This document shows, one piece after another, positions 34,849 to 44,060 of a stretch of DNA of 64,000 nt. Numbering within the stretch: the stretch's first letter is position 1; each line of letters begins with the position of its first letter. The stretch is from Ceratopteris richardii (Eukaryota; Streptophyta; Polypodiopsida; Polypodiales; Pteridaceae). Below the pieces are notes generated by a model, which was given only the letters and a program-made list of their open reading frames with translations, had not been told where the DNA came from and did not search any database. The stretch lies in contig CM035423.1 in assembly GCA_020310875.1 (NCBI GenBank), positions 115,085,917-115,149,916 on the forward strand. Direction: 5' to 3'. Made by a program: the position numbers and the translations under genes.

Positions 34849-35537
34849 TGTTTTGTAAGTATTGTAAAGGGAATGATCATATCATAAAGAATTGTCCAAA
34901 ACTAGCTGCTAAAGAGGCAAAGAAGAAAGAGGATGAAATGGTTGTTGCAGAGGCCTCTACACTAAAAACAGAGTCTGCTAATCTTATGCAGCAAGAAGAA
35001 TGGGCATTTACTACTGTCTGCAGTTTTGACCCATCTTCTCATGAGGAGTGCATGTCTGAAATAGACTCAGATGTTTGGTATTTTGACAGTGGGGCGACCA
35101 AACATATTACCTCATAGCGCAGTTTCTTCTCTTCACTCGAGCCTACCCCTACAGGGAATACTGTTACATGCACCAACAACTCCTCTTATCCTGGTATGGG
35201 AGTTGGTAAGATCATTTTGGCTACTGCTGATGCTAGTTCTTTCACTTTGTCAGATGCTTTATTTGTGCTAGAGATCAAGAAGAACCTGTTATCAATTTTC
35301 GCAGTAGCCAAGATTGGCTTGGTTGTGAAATTTATTGATGATAGGTGTACAGTTCATGATCTATCAAATGGAGATGTGATTATTGCTTCTGGCATTTTAT
35401 GTCGTGGGTTGTATAAGATCATAGACTATGAAAGATCTGTAAATGATTTAGCATGTGTAGTAAATGATTCTCAGACTATGTCAGATGCAAAATTTTCTTC
35501 TCATCTTTATCTTCCTTCTTCAAATACGCAGAATTAG
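34849..35537 (+). pseudogene. Co-2 copia fragment: Gag knuckle and protease (inverted block)
   Basis: Starts at the zinc knuckle FCKYCKGNDHIIKNCPK (CX2CX4HX4C), then VWYFDSGATKHITS, the copia protease active site, and a protease C-terminal part with DALFVLEIKKNLLSI (consensus VLYVPxLxxNLLSV). A stop follows THITS and the frame shifts. It lies on the plus strand while the matching upstream gag part (35545-36323) is on the minus strand, so this block is inverted relative to the rest of the element. RT and integrase are absent. Confidence 0.88.
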
Positions 35538-35544
35538 CAGATTT

Positions 35545-36323
35545 CTGCTTACTAGTTGAAGAGCTCCATTTTCATTTGCCCTTCTGACTAGCCAAGAAAG
35601 CTTGATCTCCAACTCACATAATGGACCTGTTCTACCTAGACTGATCTTCCTGCAACAGAACAGAGACTAACTCCTCAAATGATAAGGCATTTGGATTGCC
35701 TTTCATCATCAATCGAAGAGTAGATGCAAAACTCTGATATGAATCAAGAAGACCACTTAGAACGGTCTGCACAAGTGAGCTAGTTGGTATAACCTCATCA
35801 GCAGAAATCAATTGTTCTTCAAGTATTTGATCTTTGTTAGAAAATTGTCCATAGAATCACCTTCATTCATGTGCTCACTCTCCAACTGTTTTCGGAGGTA
35901 AGCAACACGAGCCTCATTCCTAGCTTGGTACAATGTGGTAAGTGTATCCCAAGCATCCTTAGTTGTTATGCAAGAGCAAATGTGAGGAATAATGGCACGT
36001 TTGACAGACAAAGCTATCAATGCATGTGCCTAGGCATCTCTGCCATCCAAGCAAATATGCTCTGTAATAGGTGCAGCAGAAACCGCAACACGAATAGGAA
36101 TATGCAGAATATCATCATCTTCGACACCTTCTACATCAGCTTCAGTACCTGCAATTGTAACAGTTGTAGGTGTGATAGGATGTTTTTCGACACCCTACAC
36201 AATGTTCCGCAGTCCTTTTGCAACCAACACATGTCGCATCATATAAGACTATAATGGGTAGTTGGTACCATCCAACTTATCCTCAACAGCCAACATACGG
36301 AATACATCACTGGTTTCATCCAT
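35545..36323 (-). pseudogene. gag: Co-2 copia gag
   Basis: Start ATG at 36323 on the minus strand: MDETSDVFRML, KLDGTNYPL, stop, SYMMRHVL. Then ITTKDAWDTLTTLYQ, RVAYLRKQLESEHMNEGDSM, SYQSFASTLRLMM and LSFEELVSVLLQEDQ, the standard copia Gag (UBN2-type) order. It ends near 35545 just before the place where the zinc knuckle should follow, and the knuckle is found inverted at 34849. Several stops break it. Confidence 0.9.
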
Positions 36324-36770
36324 GGTCAGTGACTAAAATACCTTGATGCAAAAAATTGACCGTATCTCAAAAAGTTGAACAGATGTGCCCAGATGAATTC
36401 CACTAGACCTATAGCAGACTTCGAGATGCTTATACTGGCGAACAGAAACTGGTATATACCTTTGGCACAAAAAGATGAAATAGCCTGCACAAGCGCTGCG
36501 ATAGTGCATTCGGAGGCCGAAACGAGCTCAGATCGTGATTTCGGCACGACAAAGAGAAGCGGTTTTGATCTCGAAAACACGCTAAGTATGCTCACCAAAA
36601 TTTGTGTGATTCGGATACTACAACCGGAGGAGTGTCAACGGCACCCTAGATGACGCGATGACCTGCTCTGATACCAATTGTTGGAGTTAGACGTCTGCGG
36701 AAGCACGCAAACAGCACAAGGAAGAAGAAGCTTTCCCTTGAGCCACGTGTAATGTGGTGTCATGGGGCTA
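36324..36770 (-). repeat. Co-2 leader, tRNA-Met PBS and 5' LTR end
   Basis: The PBS TGGTATCAGAGC is on the minus strand (36665-36676). The LTR ends ...CTAACTCCAACA at 36679 and is cut at about 36770, where Gy-C ORF3 sequence starts. Only about 90 bp of LTR remain. No gene lies in the leader 36324-36664. Confidence 0.85.
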
Positions 36771-38305
36771 CCTGATATGAAGTTGGATCCTCGGCTCAGC
36801 CTCCATGTGGTCAATCTTGCCCTGAGGTGTATCATCCGGTACTTCAATCACCGTTGGCTCTTTGTTTTGTAGTAGTCCTGAGTCCACGTTCACTGGAGTT
36901 TGTATATCTTCTTTGATAGGTGGCACTACCGCTTCATTAGTTATTGGAGCTTCCTTGATACTTATCTTTGAATGAGCATTTAACTGAATCAAGTGTTCTT
37001 GTTCAGCTTGTACTTCTTGATGTTGTTCTTTTTGTTTTTTATTGTCAGGTGTAACTTCGACTTGACTGATCTTTGTCCAATCTTCATTGTGTGTTTCTGA
37101 TTGTATATATGTATCCAGGGTGTCCTTCTCACAGCTTGATTCTTCATTAGAGCTTGATTCCTCCAATCCTATTTCTTTGTATCTGGAAGGTACTTGATGA
37201 GTTGCTTTATCCTTTTGTTTCTTTTCCTGGCTTGCCTGTCTGTAATGGTGACCTTGAATATTCAAATTTATTTGCCCCCGCATATACTGATGCGTTTCTT
37301 CCAGGGCTACAGAGAGATCTCTTTTAGTAATGGTTTGTTGGGTCCCAGGAATCTTTGGTAACACATGTGTTTTCTTTGATTGTGGTGTCTCTTAAGCTTC
37401 TTCCTCTCTTAGGCGTTTAGTCCCTCTCATAGGCGTCTTTGAGTTGGTTCCTACTTCTTCAACCGCGATGACTGTTTTCTTTTTCTTTGGGACAATTGCT
37501 GACTTGGCATATTTGGCTAACTCTATTGATGTTGGTATCACGCGCAAGCAGTTCTTCATATCCAATGCTTCATAGATAAGTAGGGTCAAGGCCGAACTAC
37601 CATTCAGAAACTTTTTCTGACCCCACTTCTTTTTTGCTTCAAATAGGCGTTCTTGAACATAGGGAGTCATATTTACTTGATTTTCGACTTGCCTCATAGC
37701 ATGTGAAAGCAGTTGCACCACGATCTTTTGAGGTGCTGTATATCTATGCATGCTTGGAAAACAAAAGTGCTGGTGCACTAAGCGAACAGCCTCTTCAATA
37801 TCAATTCTATTGATTTCCAAAAATGATCGCTTTTTAGGATCATGACATTCATCTTACATTAGTGTGTCCTTCTTGATTCCATCCGAAAGCTCGGTTAATT
37901 AGCTCGTGAGTAAATTGAATTATCTTCTAGGCACCAACTTTATCCAGTACTCGTGCCTCAGGGACTGATATCTTATTTGATGCAGGCTGGAGTGTATTCA
38001 TCACTTGCGTACATCTCTGAAAATCTGGCAAATATATTGGAAGTCTTAAAAAGGCATCAATTCCAGCTTGAGTCCAGACATCTGTCATGCGCGGTAATCC
38101 TTGTATGATAGTCTTGAAGTCTTGCAACATGACAGGGAAGTAGTGATCCCTGTCCATGATTTTGATAGTGGCCATGAAAATGAGATCCGATACTAGTTGG
38201 TCATCCAAAAAGTTGAAACCAATGGCCTCTTGCATTTGTTATGGATTCCAAGGGAAGAAGCTGGACCTCTTCCTCTTGCGTTGCTTCGGAATTAGTAGAT
38301 GTCAT
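36771..38305 (-). pseudogene. Gy-C ORF3, unknown protein (N-terminal half)
   Basis: I do not recognise this family. The start ATG (38305) follows TTGAGTGCAG. The protein begins MTSTNSEATQEEEV, has one frameshift near 38240, then TIKIMDRDHYFPVM, IYLPDFQRCTQVMNTLQ and IIQFTHELI. After a second break it has VRLVHQHFCFPSMHRYTAP, VQERLFEAKKKWGQKKFL, IPTSIELAKYAKSA and a basic patch, then THQYMRGQINLNIQGHHY and a Ser/Glu/Gln-rich region. No membrane helix is seen. It is homologous to Gy-B ORF3 throughout. Truncated at the Co-2 junction, so the coiled-coil part is missing. Confidence 0.68.
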
Positions 38306-38596
38306 CTGCACTCAATATAGAGTATGAGTTAGTGGCAAGATAGTATCAGAAATCCTCCTTCATTTGTCCTTCATAAGATTGACATTGCTCCAAGTGAATG
38401 GTGTTGTCCCTTCCTCGTGGGTGTGAGAAAGGTAATACCTGGTTTTTTACCTATTTTTAGGTATTTTTATGTTTTTTTTTTCTGAAAGAAAACAGAAAAG
38501 TTAGTTCATAGCCGAAGCGGTTATTAATTTTTTTTGTAATTTTCTTTAAATTATGTACAAGTGCTCTCCTATTTCCCAAGAGGAAAATGTGCTTCA
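38306..38596 (-). promoter_or_regulatory. Candidate branch point and splice acceptor before ORF3 (Gy-C)
   Basis: On the minus strand, GAACTAAC (branch-like CTAAC, about 38503-38499) is followed by TTTTCTGTTTTCTTTCAG, with the AG at 38483-38482. This is a textbook plant branch point, polypyrimidine tract and CAG. A second TGCAG sits directly before the ORF3 ATG at 38305. The arrangement suggests that ORF3 is made from a spliced RNA, as Env is in retroviruses. No RNA evidence is available here. Confidence 0.55.
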
Positions 38597-38627
38597 CTAT
38601 CCTGAAATAGAAGAATAGCATGCCGAA

Positions 38628-38659
38628 TGCTTGGCCTTGTAATGTGGCCCTATTATGCA
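38628..38659 (-). ncRNA. Conserved hairpin motif (Gy-C copy)
   Basis: On the minus strand: TGCATAATA, GGGCCACATTACAAGGCC, AAGCA. GGCC pairs with GGCC across the loop, with outer TGCAT/(A)GCA pairing weakened here. The same motif occurs at 11677-11708 (Gy-B) and twice in Gy-E (61456-61490 and 62316-62344), always downstream of the protease-2 tail. Type given as structured RNA element; it is not a separate RNA gene. Confidence 0.65.
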
Positions 38660-39844
38660 TACTTTGGATTCTGGTAACTCCAAATGCGTGCAGCTCAAAT
38701 CATTCGGTAGATGTATACAGCTTGCTTTGTCTTTTGGCATCCAAATCTGCTTTATTCTATTGGGAGAAATCGTGTTCCCAACCTTCCTGGTGAATTGCTT
38801 TGTCTGCCTTTTGAATCTTGGAATGACATGTGAATTGTTTGTAGACTCCAGCTCTATCCTGTAGCAGTTTAGCTTCTGTCGCTTTGCCTTTAGATCATAC
38901 TGATTTTCCTTGTTCATTGGTTCGTCCTTTTTGATGATTGTCCTTTGAATACATGACTTGGGAATCCATATTTGTGTGCGGTCCGACTGGGCGGCTATCA
39001 CCTTCTTCGGAATCCATACTTTAGCAATTCTTTGTGGAACTGAATATCCAGAGCGATTTTCATATTGGTTCTGTGGGTTCTTCTGTTGTAGCAAGTAGTT
39101 CTTCTGTTGAAGATATGCATCCATTTGGTCCTTCCTTATCCAAGCTTGTCGAGTATAAGGAATGGGGTATATTCTAATAGGTGCAGACTTGGGATTACTC
39201 GGAGAACTAGTCTCTCTTGTGCATGGTTCTTCGCTAAGGCTGTTTTCAGATAGGATGACACTCTTGTGACTTGCTAGATTAGAAGATGGTATGCAAGCAG
39301 AATTCTGTGTATCCTCACATGAAGTACTCGTTGAAGGGCTTTCCATAGTGCTAGTGAACACACATGCATCACTTAGTTCATTTGAGTGAGTTTTTGGTTC
39401 TATACTTGCAGCTTTGATTGGTCGTTCGTTTAGCATGCTGAATACTTCACGATGTCCTATCTTGGCTGAGATGTATCCTAAGGCCAATTGAATAGTCACC
39501 TCATATTCGTATATCCAGTCTTGACCTAACACCAGCTCTTCCAATAAGTCCTGGTCATGACATACTAAGAGTTTTTGCTCCATTGTGTTGTTTCCTAAGT
39601 GTAGAGGTAAGATAATCACTCCTATACACTTGGTGATCTTTCCTCCTATTCCTATCAGATGTGCCTTTGATGGACGTAATTCTTCCTTGAGTTGCTGAGT
39701 CAATGAAAATTTGATACAGCTTATGGCGGCTCCTGTGTCAATGAGAGCATCCACTAAGTGGTACTCCATTTTTCCGGCTCCCAAATTCAAATATGGTTGT
39801 GTCCTTTGTTGACCTAGGTTTTCGGTGGCTCTAAAATTAGCCAT
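38660..39844 (-). CDS. Gy-C protease 2 with W-I-P-K tail
   Basis: Open for 415 codons (39844-38597) and in frame with the upstream integrase C-terminal helix, so it is the end of the Pol polyprotein rather than a separate gene. Residues 45-130 form a retropepsin-like domain: ALIDTGAAISCI (D-T-G-A at 39728-39739), HLIGIGGKI, ILPLHLGN, LVLGQDWIYEYEV. A 200-residue Ser-rich spacer follows, then AKVWIPKKV, QIWIPKSC and KQIWMPKDK, a repeated aromatic-basic motif. Its active site is intact, in contrast to Gy-E (DLGA). The role is unknown; it could process Pol or ORF3, or be a structural dimer. The stop TAG/TAA comes just after the hairpin motif. Confidence 0.8.
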
Positions 39845-40870
39845 TGGGATGAGTTCCTCTCCTAGTCGATATCTCTCATCTCTCTCTCATCCACTCTTTC
39901 CGTTTCTTGATTCGTTCTAGTGCTTCCTGTCTGGCTTCCTCTCGTATTCTTTCTTCCTCTAGACGTCTATTTTTACCCGTTACCAGTCGTGACATCATTT
40001 CTTCAGTCAATAGCTCTAAATATTTTTTCACTCGAATCCACTGATATAATTCGGCAATACTTCTCCATCTAGAGTTGCTAAGCGGATGGCTCCACTGGTG
40101 GATATGCGATTGATGATTAATGGGCCATATCCTCTTTTCTACAATTTCTTAGCGTGTTGTTTCAGGGTATATACCAAAACTAAATCTCCTTCCTTCAAAT
40201 TTTTGTCTTTAACATGAGCATCAAAATATGCCTTTTGTCGCCGTTTAGCAGCATAAATCCCTGCTACAGCTTGTAACCTAGTTTCATGTAGCTTCTCTAT
40301 TTGATCCAATTGAGCTGAGAGTTCATGCCCTGTCCACTCATAAGTTGTTGCTACTCTGAGAGTGGGTATTAAGAAATCAATTGGCAAAATGGCATTTTGT
40401 CCATAAACACTAAGTTAAAAGGAGTAGTGCCTATGACGGTCTTGTAAGCTACTCTGAATGCCCATAAAGCGTGATGTAATTGTTTATCCCAATCAGATCT
40501 ACCATTGTTCACAATTTTAGTGAGAATTGTGCACAAGATTTTATTTGAACTTTCGGCTTGTCCATTGGCTTGTGGGTGATAAGGGGCTGATTTCTTATGA
40601 ATTACCAAGAATTCATTCAGTAAGGCTTCTATCACTTCATTCACAAAATGCGTACCTCTATCACTCACAATTTCTATCGATAGTCCAAATCTAGTGAAAA
40701 TATTCTCAAAGAGAAACTTGGCAGTAGTTCTAGCGTCATTTTTCTTAGTTGCTTTGGCTTCAACCCATTTGGTCAGATAGTCTGTGGCTACAATTATGTA
40801 TTCGGCATGGGATTCTTTAGCTGGGGGGCTAATAGGTCCTATGAAGTCTATTCCCCATTTAGTAAAAGCT
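39845..40870 (-). pseudogene. pol: Gy-C integrase core and C-terminal module
   Basis: KWGIDFIGPI, LTKWVEAKAT, VSDRGTHFVN and YHPQANGQAESSNK give the full D,D,E triad in an open stretch (part of 41103-40369). After one frameshift near 40400 comes the C-terminal domain (40387-40090): YAAKRRQKAYFDAHV, DLVLVYTLKQHAKKL, GPLIINRISTSGA. A Glu/Arg-rich helix (RIREEARQEALERIKKRK) then connects directly to protease 2. No chromodomain. Confidence 0.9.
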
Positions 40871-41500
40871 CTAGCACTCATCATGGTTTTTAGTGGCATT
40901 TCATCCCTTCTAATTGGATATTTCGTTCGTTGACATGTATCACATCGTTGAACATATGTGGCTGCATCCTGATGTAAAGTTGGCCACGACATTCCTGCAA
41001 AGAGAATCATTTTTGCTGTTTTATCTGCAAAGAAATGTCCTCCTACAGCTCCTGTATGTGCCATCTCTAAAACAGCAAGATACTCGTCTTCATGAATGCA
41101 CATTCACAAATGATTATCTCTTCCTCGTTTAAAGAGTTGTTTTCCTATAAGAGCATAGTCCTTGCTTTGTTCTACAAGTGCTCGTTTTCTTGCTAGAGTG
41201 GCTCCTTCTGGGTACTCTTGGGTCTTCAAGAATTTCACCAGAGGCATGCTCCATCTTGGTGCTACAGTGGAGTAGCATAGAGTGGAGTTCTCTTCTGGAT
41301 TCCGTTCTTGACAGGTTGGGCAGGCTGATACATAGTTATGCGCATCCCTCTGCATGGTTGGCCAATATATGCCCAATCTCCTTAGTGTTTGACATGTTCC
41401 GTTCGCATTTAGATGAGTTTTCCATTCATTTACATGTGCTTTTTGAAGCCACATTTCTTGTTCCTCTTCTTCTACACATCTCATGAGTAATCCGCTTGAG
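40871..41500 (-). CDS. Gy-C tandem integrase-type zinc modules
   Basis: Two units, both open. Unit 1 (His to Cys, 41436-41311): AHVNEWKTH, then IYWPTMQRDAHNYV and CPTCQERN. Unit 2 (41058-40933): AHTGAVGGH, then SWPTLHQDAATYV and CDTCQRTKYP. Both have H-x6-H and CX2C with nearly equal His-to-Cys distance (126 bp each). Each is preceded by an LYxR/LFKR and RCV/MCI segment, so the whole approx. 85-residue module plus its lead-in is duplicated, linked by about 50 residues (STVAPRWSMPLVKFL). Unit 2 joins the integrase core in the normal way. Confidence 0.85.
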
Positions 41501-42210
41501 TCTTGGTGATACAAACTTCCAGCAATGATATGAAGATTTTTAGCCTTCCATAGGTCTTGGGTTCGGTTTGGTGTGATCCCATCTTTAGGTCCATGAGTGA
41601 GTATAGGGATCAACTTTTCTACCCATTGGGGACATACTTCGAGGTTGAACAGGTACGTGTCTAGCAGATCATCCGGTACTCCTATGGGTGGTTCACCATG
41701 TGTCATCCTTGATAAGTGATCCACTCTTATGTGGGTATTTCCTTTCTTGACTACTACTTCAAAATCAAATTCCATCAACAATAGAAACCATCGTACTAGT
41801 CGTCCCGTATTACAAGGCTTATTGACTAAGTACAGTAGGGCTTGATGATCAATGAAGAATTTGAATTTGTTTGCCAAAAGGTAATGTCAGAATTTTTTTA
41901 CTGCATACACCATCCCTAGGCCTTCTCTTTCAGTCGTGGTATAATTGCGCTCTGCTTGATTCAATTGTCTACTGGCATAGGCTATAGGGTGATCTAACTT
42001 TCCTGCATCTGCGGGTTGAGCTAGGATGCAACCAATGGCAAACTTGGAAGCATCCACGTGAATATGAAATGGTTTGTTCCAATTAGGTACTCGAAGGATT
42101 GGGGCTGAACTCAATCGACTCTTTAACTCATTAAAGGCCTTTTCACATTCTTCAGTCCAATTAAATTGAGACAATAGTGCATAAAGAGGTCTAGCAATTA
42201 TGGCATACAT
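41501..42210 (-). pseudogene. pol: Gy-C RNase H
   Basis: HIHVDASKFAIGCILAQP, TTTEREGLGMVYAVKKF (a stop directly after, at 41887), then FKFFIDHQALLYLV and FEVVVKKGNTHIRVDHLSRM. All catalytic Asp/Glu motifs of a gypsy RNase H are present. A single TGA (41884-41886 region) separates the halves. Confidence 0.88.
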
Positions 42211-42848
42211 GTGTATAAATCTTCGGTAGTATCCGCAATGTTCCCATAAATGCTTGGACTTCCTTAGCAGTCTTTGGTCTTGGCAAATCCAAAATCACTT
42301 TGATTTTGTCTTCATCAGTTGAAATTCCTTTTTTAGAGACAATATGTCCTAATATTTTTCCTTGTCGAACCATGAAGACACATTTTTCTGGGTTGAGGCA
42401 TACTCTATATTGTCGACATTTGGCAAAGATCTTTTCTAGTTCAGGGATATGCTCTGATCGTATAGCTGAGTAAGTGCATAAATCATCCATGTATACCTAC
42501 ATACTCTTTCTCAGGAACTCCTTGAATACATGGCACATCAATCTTTGGAAAGTGGTTGGGGCATTGGTTAGGCCGAAAGGCATAACCCTAAAGGCGTATA
42601 CTCCCCATTCAGTTGCAAAGGCTATTTTATGCTGGTCCTCAGGAGCAATGGCTACCTGATTATACCCTGAAAAGCCGTCTTAAAAACTATGGATCTAGTC
42701 CTTCCAAATCCTTATAGGTCCAGGCAAAGACATCCCTGTATTCCCTTATGAGTTGTATTAACTCTTGTTCTTCCTCCATTGAGACATCATGTCCTATAAA
42801 AGTACATCGTTCTTCTCCGTCCTCTAAGGTTACTACTATTTTCTTGGT
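42191..42848 (-). pseudogene. pol: Gy-C reverse transcriptase with internal deletion
   Basis: After REYRDVFAWTYKDLEG the sequence jumps (near 42685) to [14 protein letters not shown]. About 110 codons of fingers/palm, including the KKNGKLRVCINLKK block present in Gy-B, are missing. The rest has [18 protein letters not shown], a TAG just before YMDD, then CLNPEKCVFMVRQGKILGHIVSKKG. The Met in YMDD replaces the Val of sister copies. Confidence 0.87.
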
Positions 42849-44060
42849 CTACTCTTTGTTGTCATATGCTATTCCTGACTGTGCTTCTCGTTTTGGCATT
42901 TGAATAGCAATTCTTCTCTCTTCTACTTCATATTTTTTGAAGTGGGTGTGCACTTCAAATTGGTCTTGAGGCTTGTTTACTTCATCATTTTTTGCTTTAT
43001 CTAATCCAAGCTCCTCTTCCTGTGTTGGTTCTTGATTTATTTCATTAGCTATGATACTTACTTCTTGATTTCCACTTTCTATTTCCATTTGCTCTTGCTC
43101 CATTTCAATGCTCTCGTAATCTTCTTTCCATTCTTTTTCTATCACTTCCCCTTCTTCAGCCTCTTGAAGAACTACCACATATAGACTAACGTCATATCCT
43201 TCCTCATCAATGCATTCATTCATGGTTATCACTTCTTCGTTCACACACACATCGAGAGTAGCTAAAATCTCCATCCAACCATGAGGTTCCAATTCTTCAT
43301 CTAAGAATATTTGAGGCATATAGGCTGGATCTTGTACTGATCTAGCAACTCCTTGCTTTTGCTGCCATCCTTTCCTCCTATCTTCTTCCTTTTTTGCAAT
43401 TTGGCATATCCATAGATGAGTGTCTTCATTCATCCATGATTGATCACTTGAACCTATACTATGAATCGACTGATTATCTTCCTCCTTATGAAACTGATTC
43501 CATTGTAAGGGGGGAACATCTTGATATGTATATGTGTGGAGATTTATTTTTGTGGTGGTTCCTTCGTGCTGTAGGTATACAGCGTCTTTTCCCCAATCTT
43601 GCACTACCTTTAGTTGTCTCATGAAAGGTCTTCCAAGTATCATGTCATAATTGCTAGGCCTTTCAAATTGACATATCGCTAAGGTATGTTCGAACTCAAC
43701 TCCGCAAGTGGTAAAAACTACCCGTTCCAATAATCCCAAGGGTCTTTCAGTGTGTCCATCTGCCATTTGTATCTTCATGTGTGATGCTCTTAGAGCTGGT
43801 TTTCCCCATTTCTCCCAGATTTCTTTAGTTGCTATTCCTACTCCAGCTCCTGAATCTAAGATGGCTTTGGTGGTGTAACCCCTACAGGTAATTGGAAGGC
43901 AAGTATTTCCTTCGTCTCCCTCACTGAAATCTCCTACCTTATCGACTGTGATTTTTACTGTGTTTACTTCATCAGACATCTCCTTCTCTTCCGCCTTGAT
44001 CTCCAATTGGCTGGTCAATTTCTCCTTCAAATGTGGTTTGACCTTCAACAGTTCTTCCAA
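42849..44060 (-). CDS. pol: Gy-C protease 1 and acidic linker
   Basis: Open for 403 codons. Residues about 38-170 hold the retropepsin: TCLPITCRGYTTKAILDSGAG (D-S-G-A at 43845-43856), MKIQMADGHTERPLGLLE, TTCGVEFEHTLAICQFE, MILGRPFMRQLKVVQDWG. Then VPPLQWNQFHKEEDN, WMNEDTHLWICQIA, and an acidic linker ending YEVEERRIAIQMPKREAQS. In this family the RT begins about 60 codons later. Start chosen only as the first Met of the open stretch; in an intact element this is internal to Gag-Pol. Confidence 0.88.
   Translation of the reverse strand: MEELLKVKPHLKEKLTSQLEIKAEEKEMSDEVNTVKITVDKVGDFSEGDEGNTCLPITCRGYTTKAILDSGAGVGIATKEIWEKWGKPALRASHMKIQMADGHTERPLGLLERVVFTTCGVEFEHTLAICQFERPSNYDMILGRPFMRQLKVVQDWGKDAVYLQHEGTTTKINLHTYTYQDVPPLQWNQFHKEEDNQSIHSIGSSDQSWMNEDTHLWICQIAKKEEDRRKGWQQKQGVARSVQDPAYMPQIFLDEELEPHGWMEILATLDVCVNEEVITMNECIDEEGYDVSLYVVVLQEAEEGEVIEKEWKEDYESIEMEQEQMEIESGNQEVSIIANEINQEPTQEEELGLDKAKNDEVNKPQDQFEVHTHFKKYEVEERRIAIQMPKREAQSGIAYDNKE

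Noticed and set aside
36771-38305. ORF3 as an Env-like glycoprotein
   Set aside because: No signal peptide, membrane helix or cysteine-rich ectodomain pattern visible in either copy.
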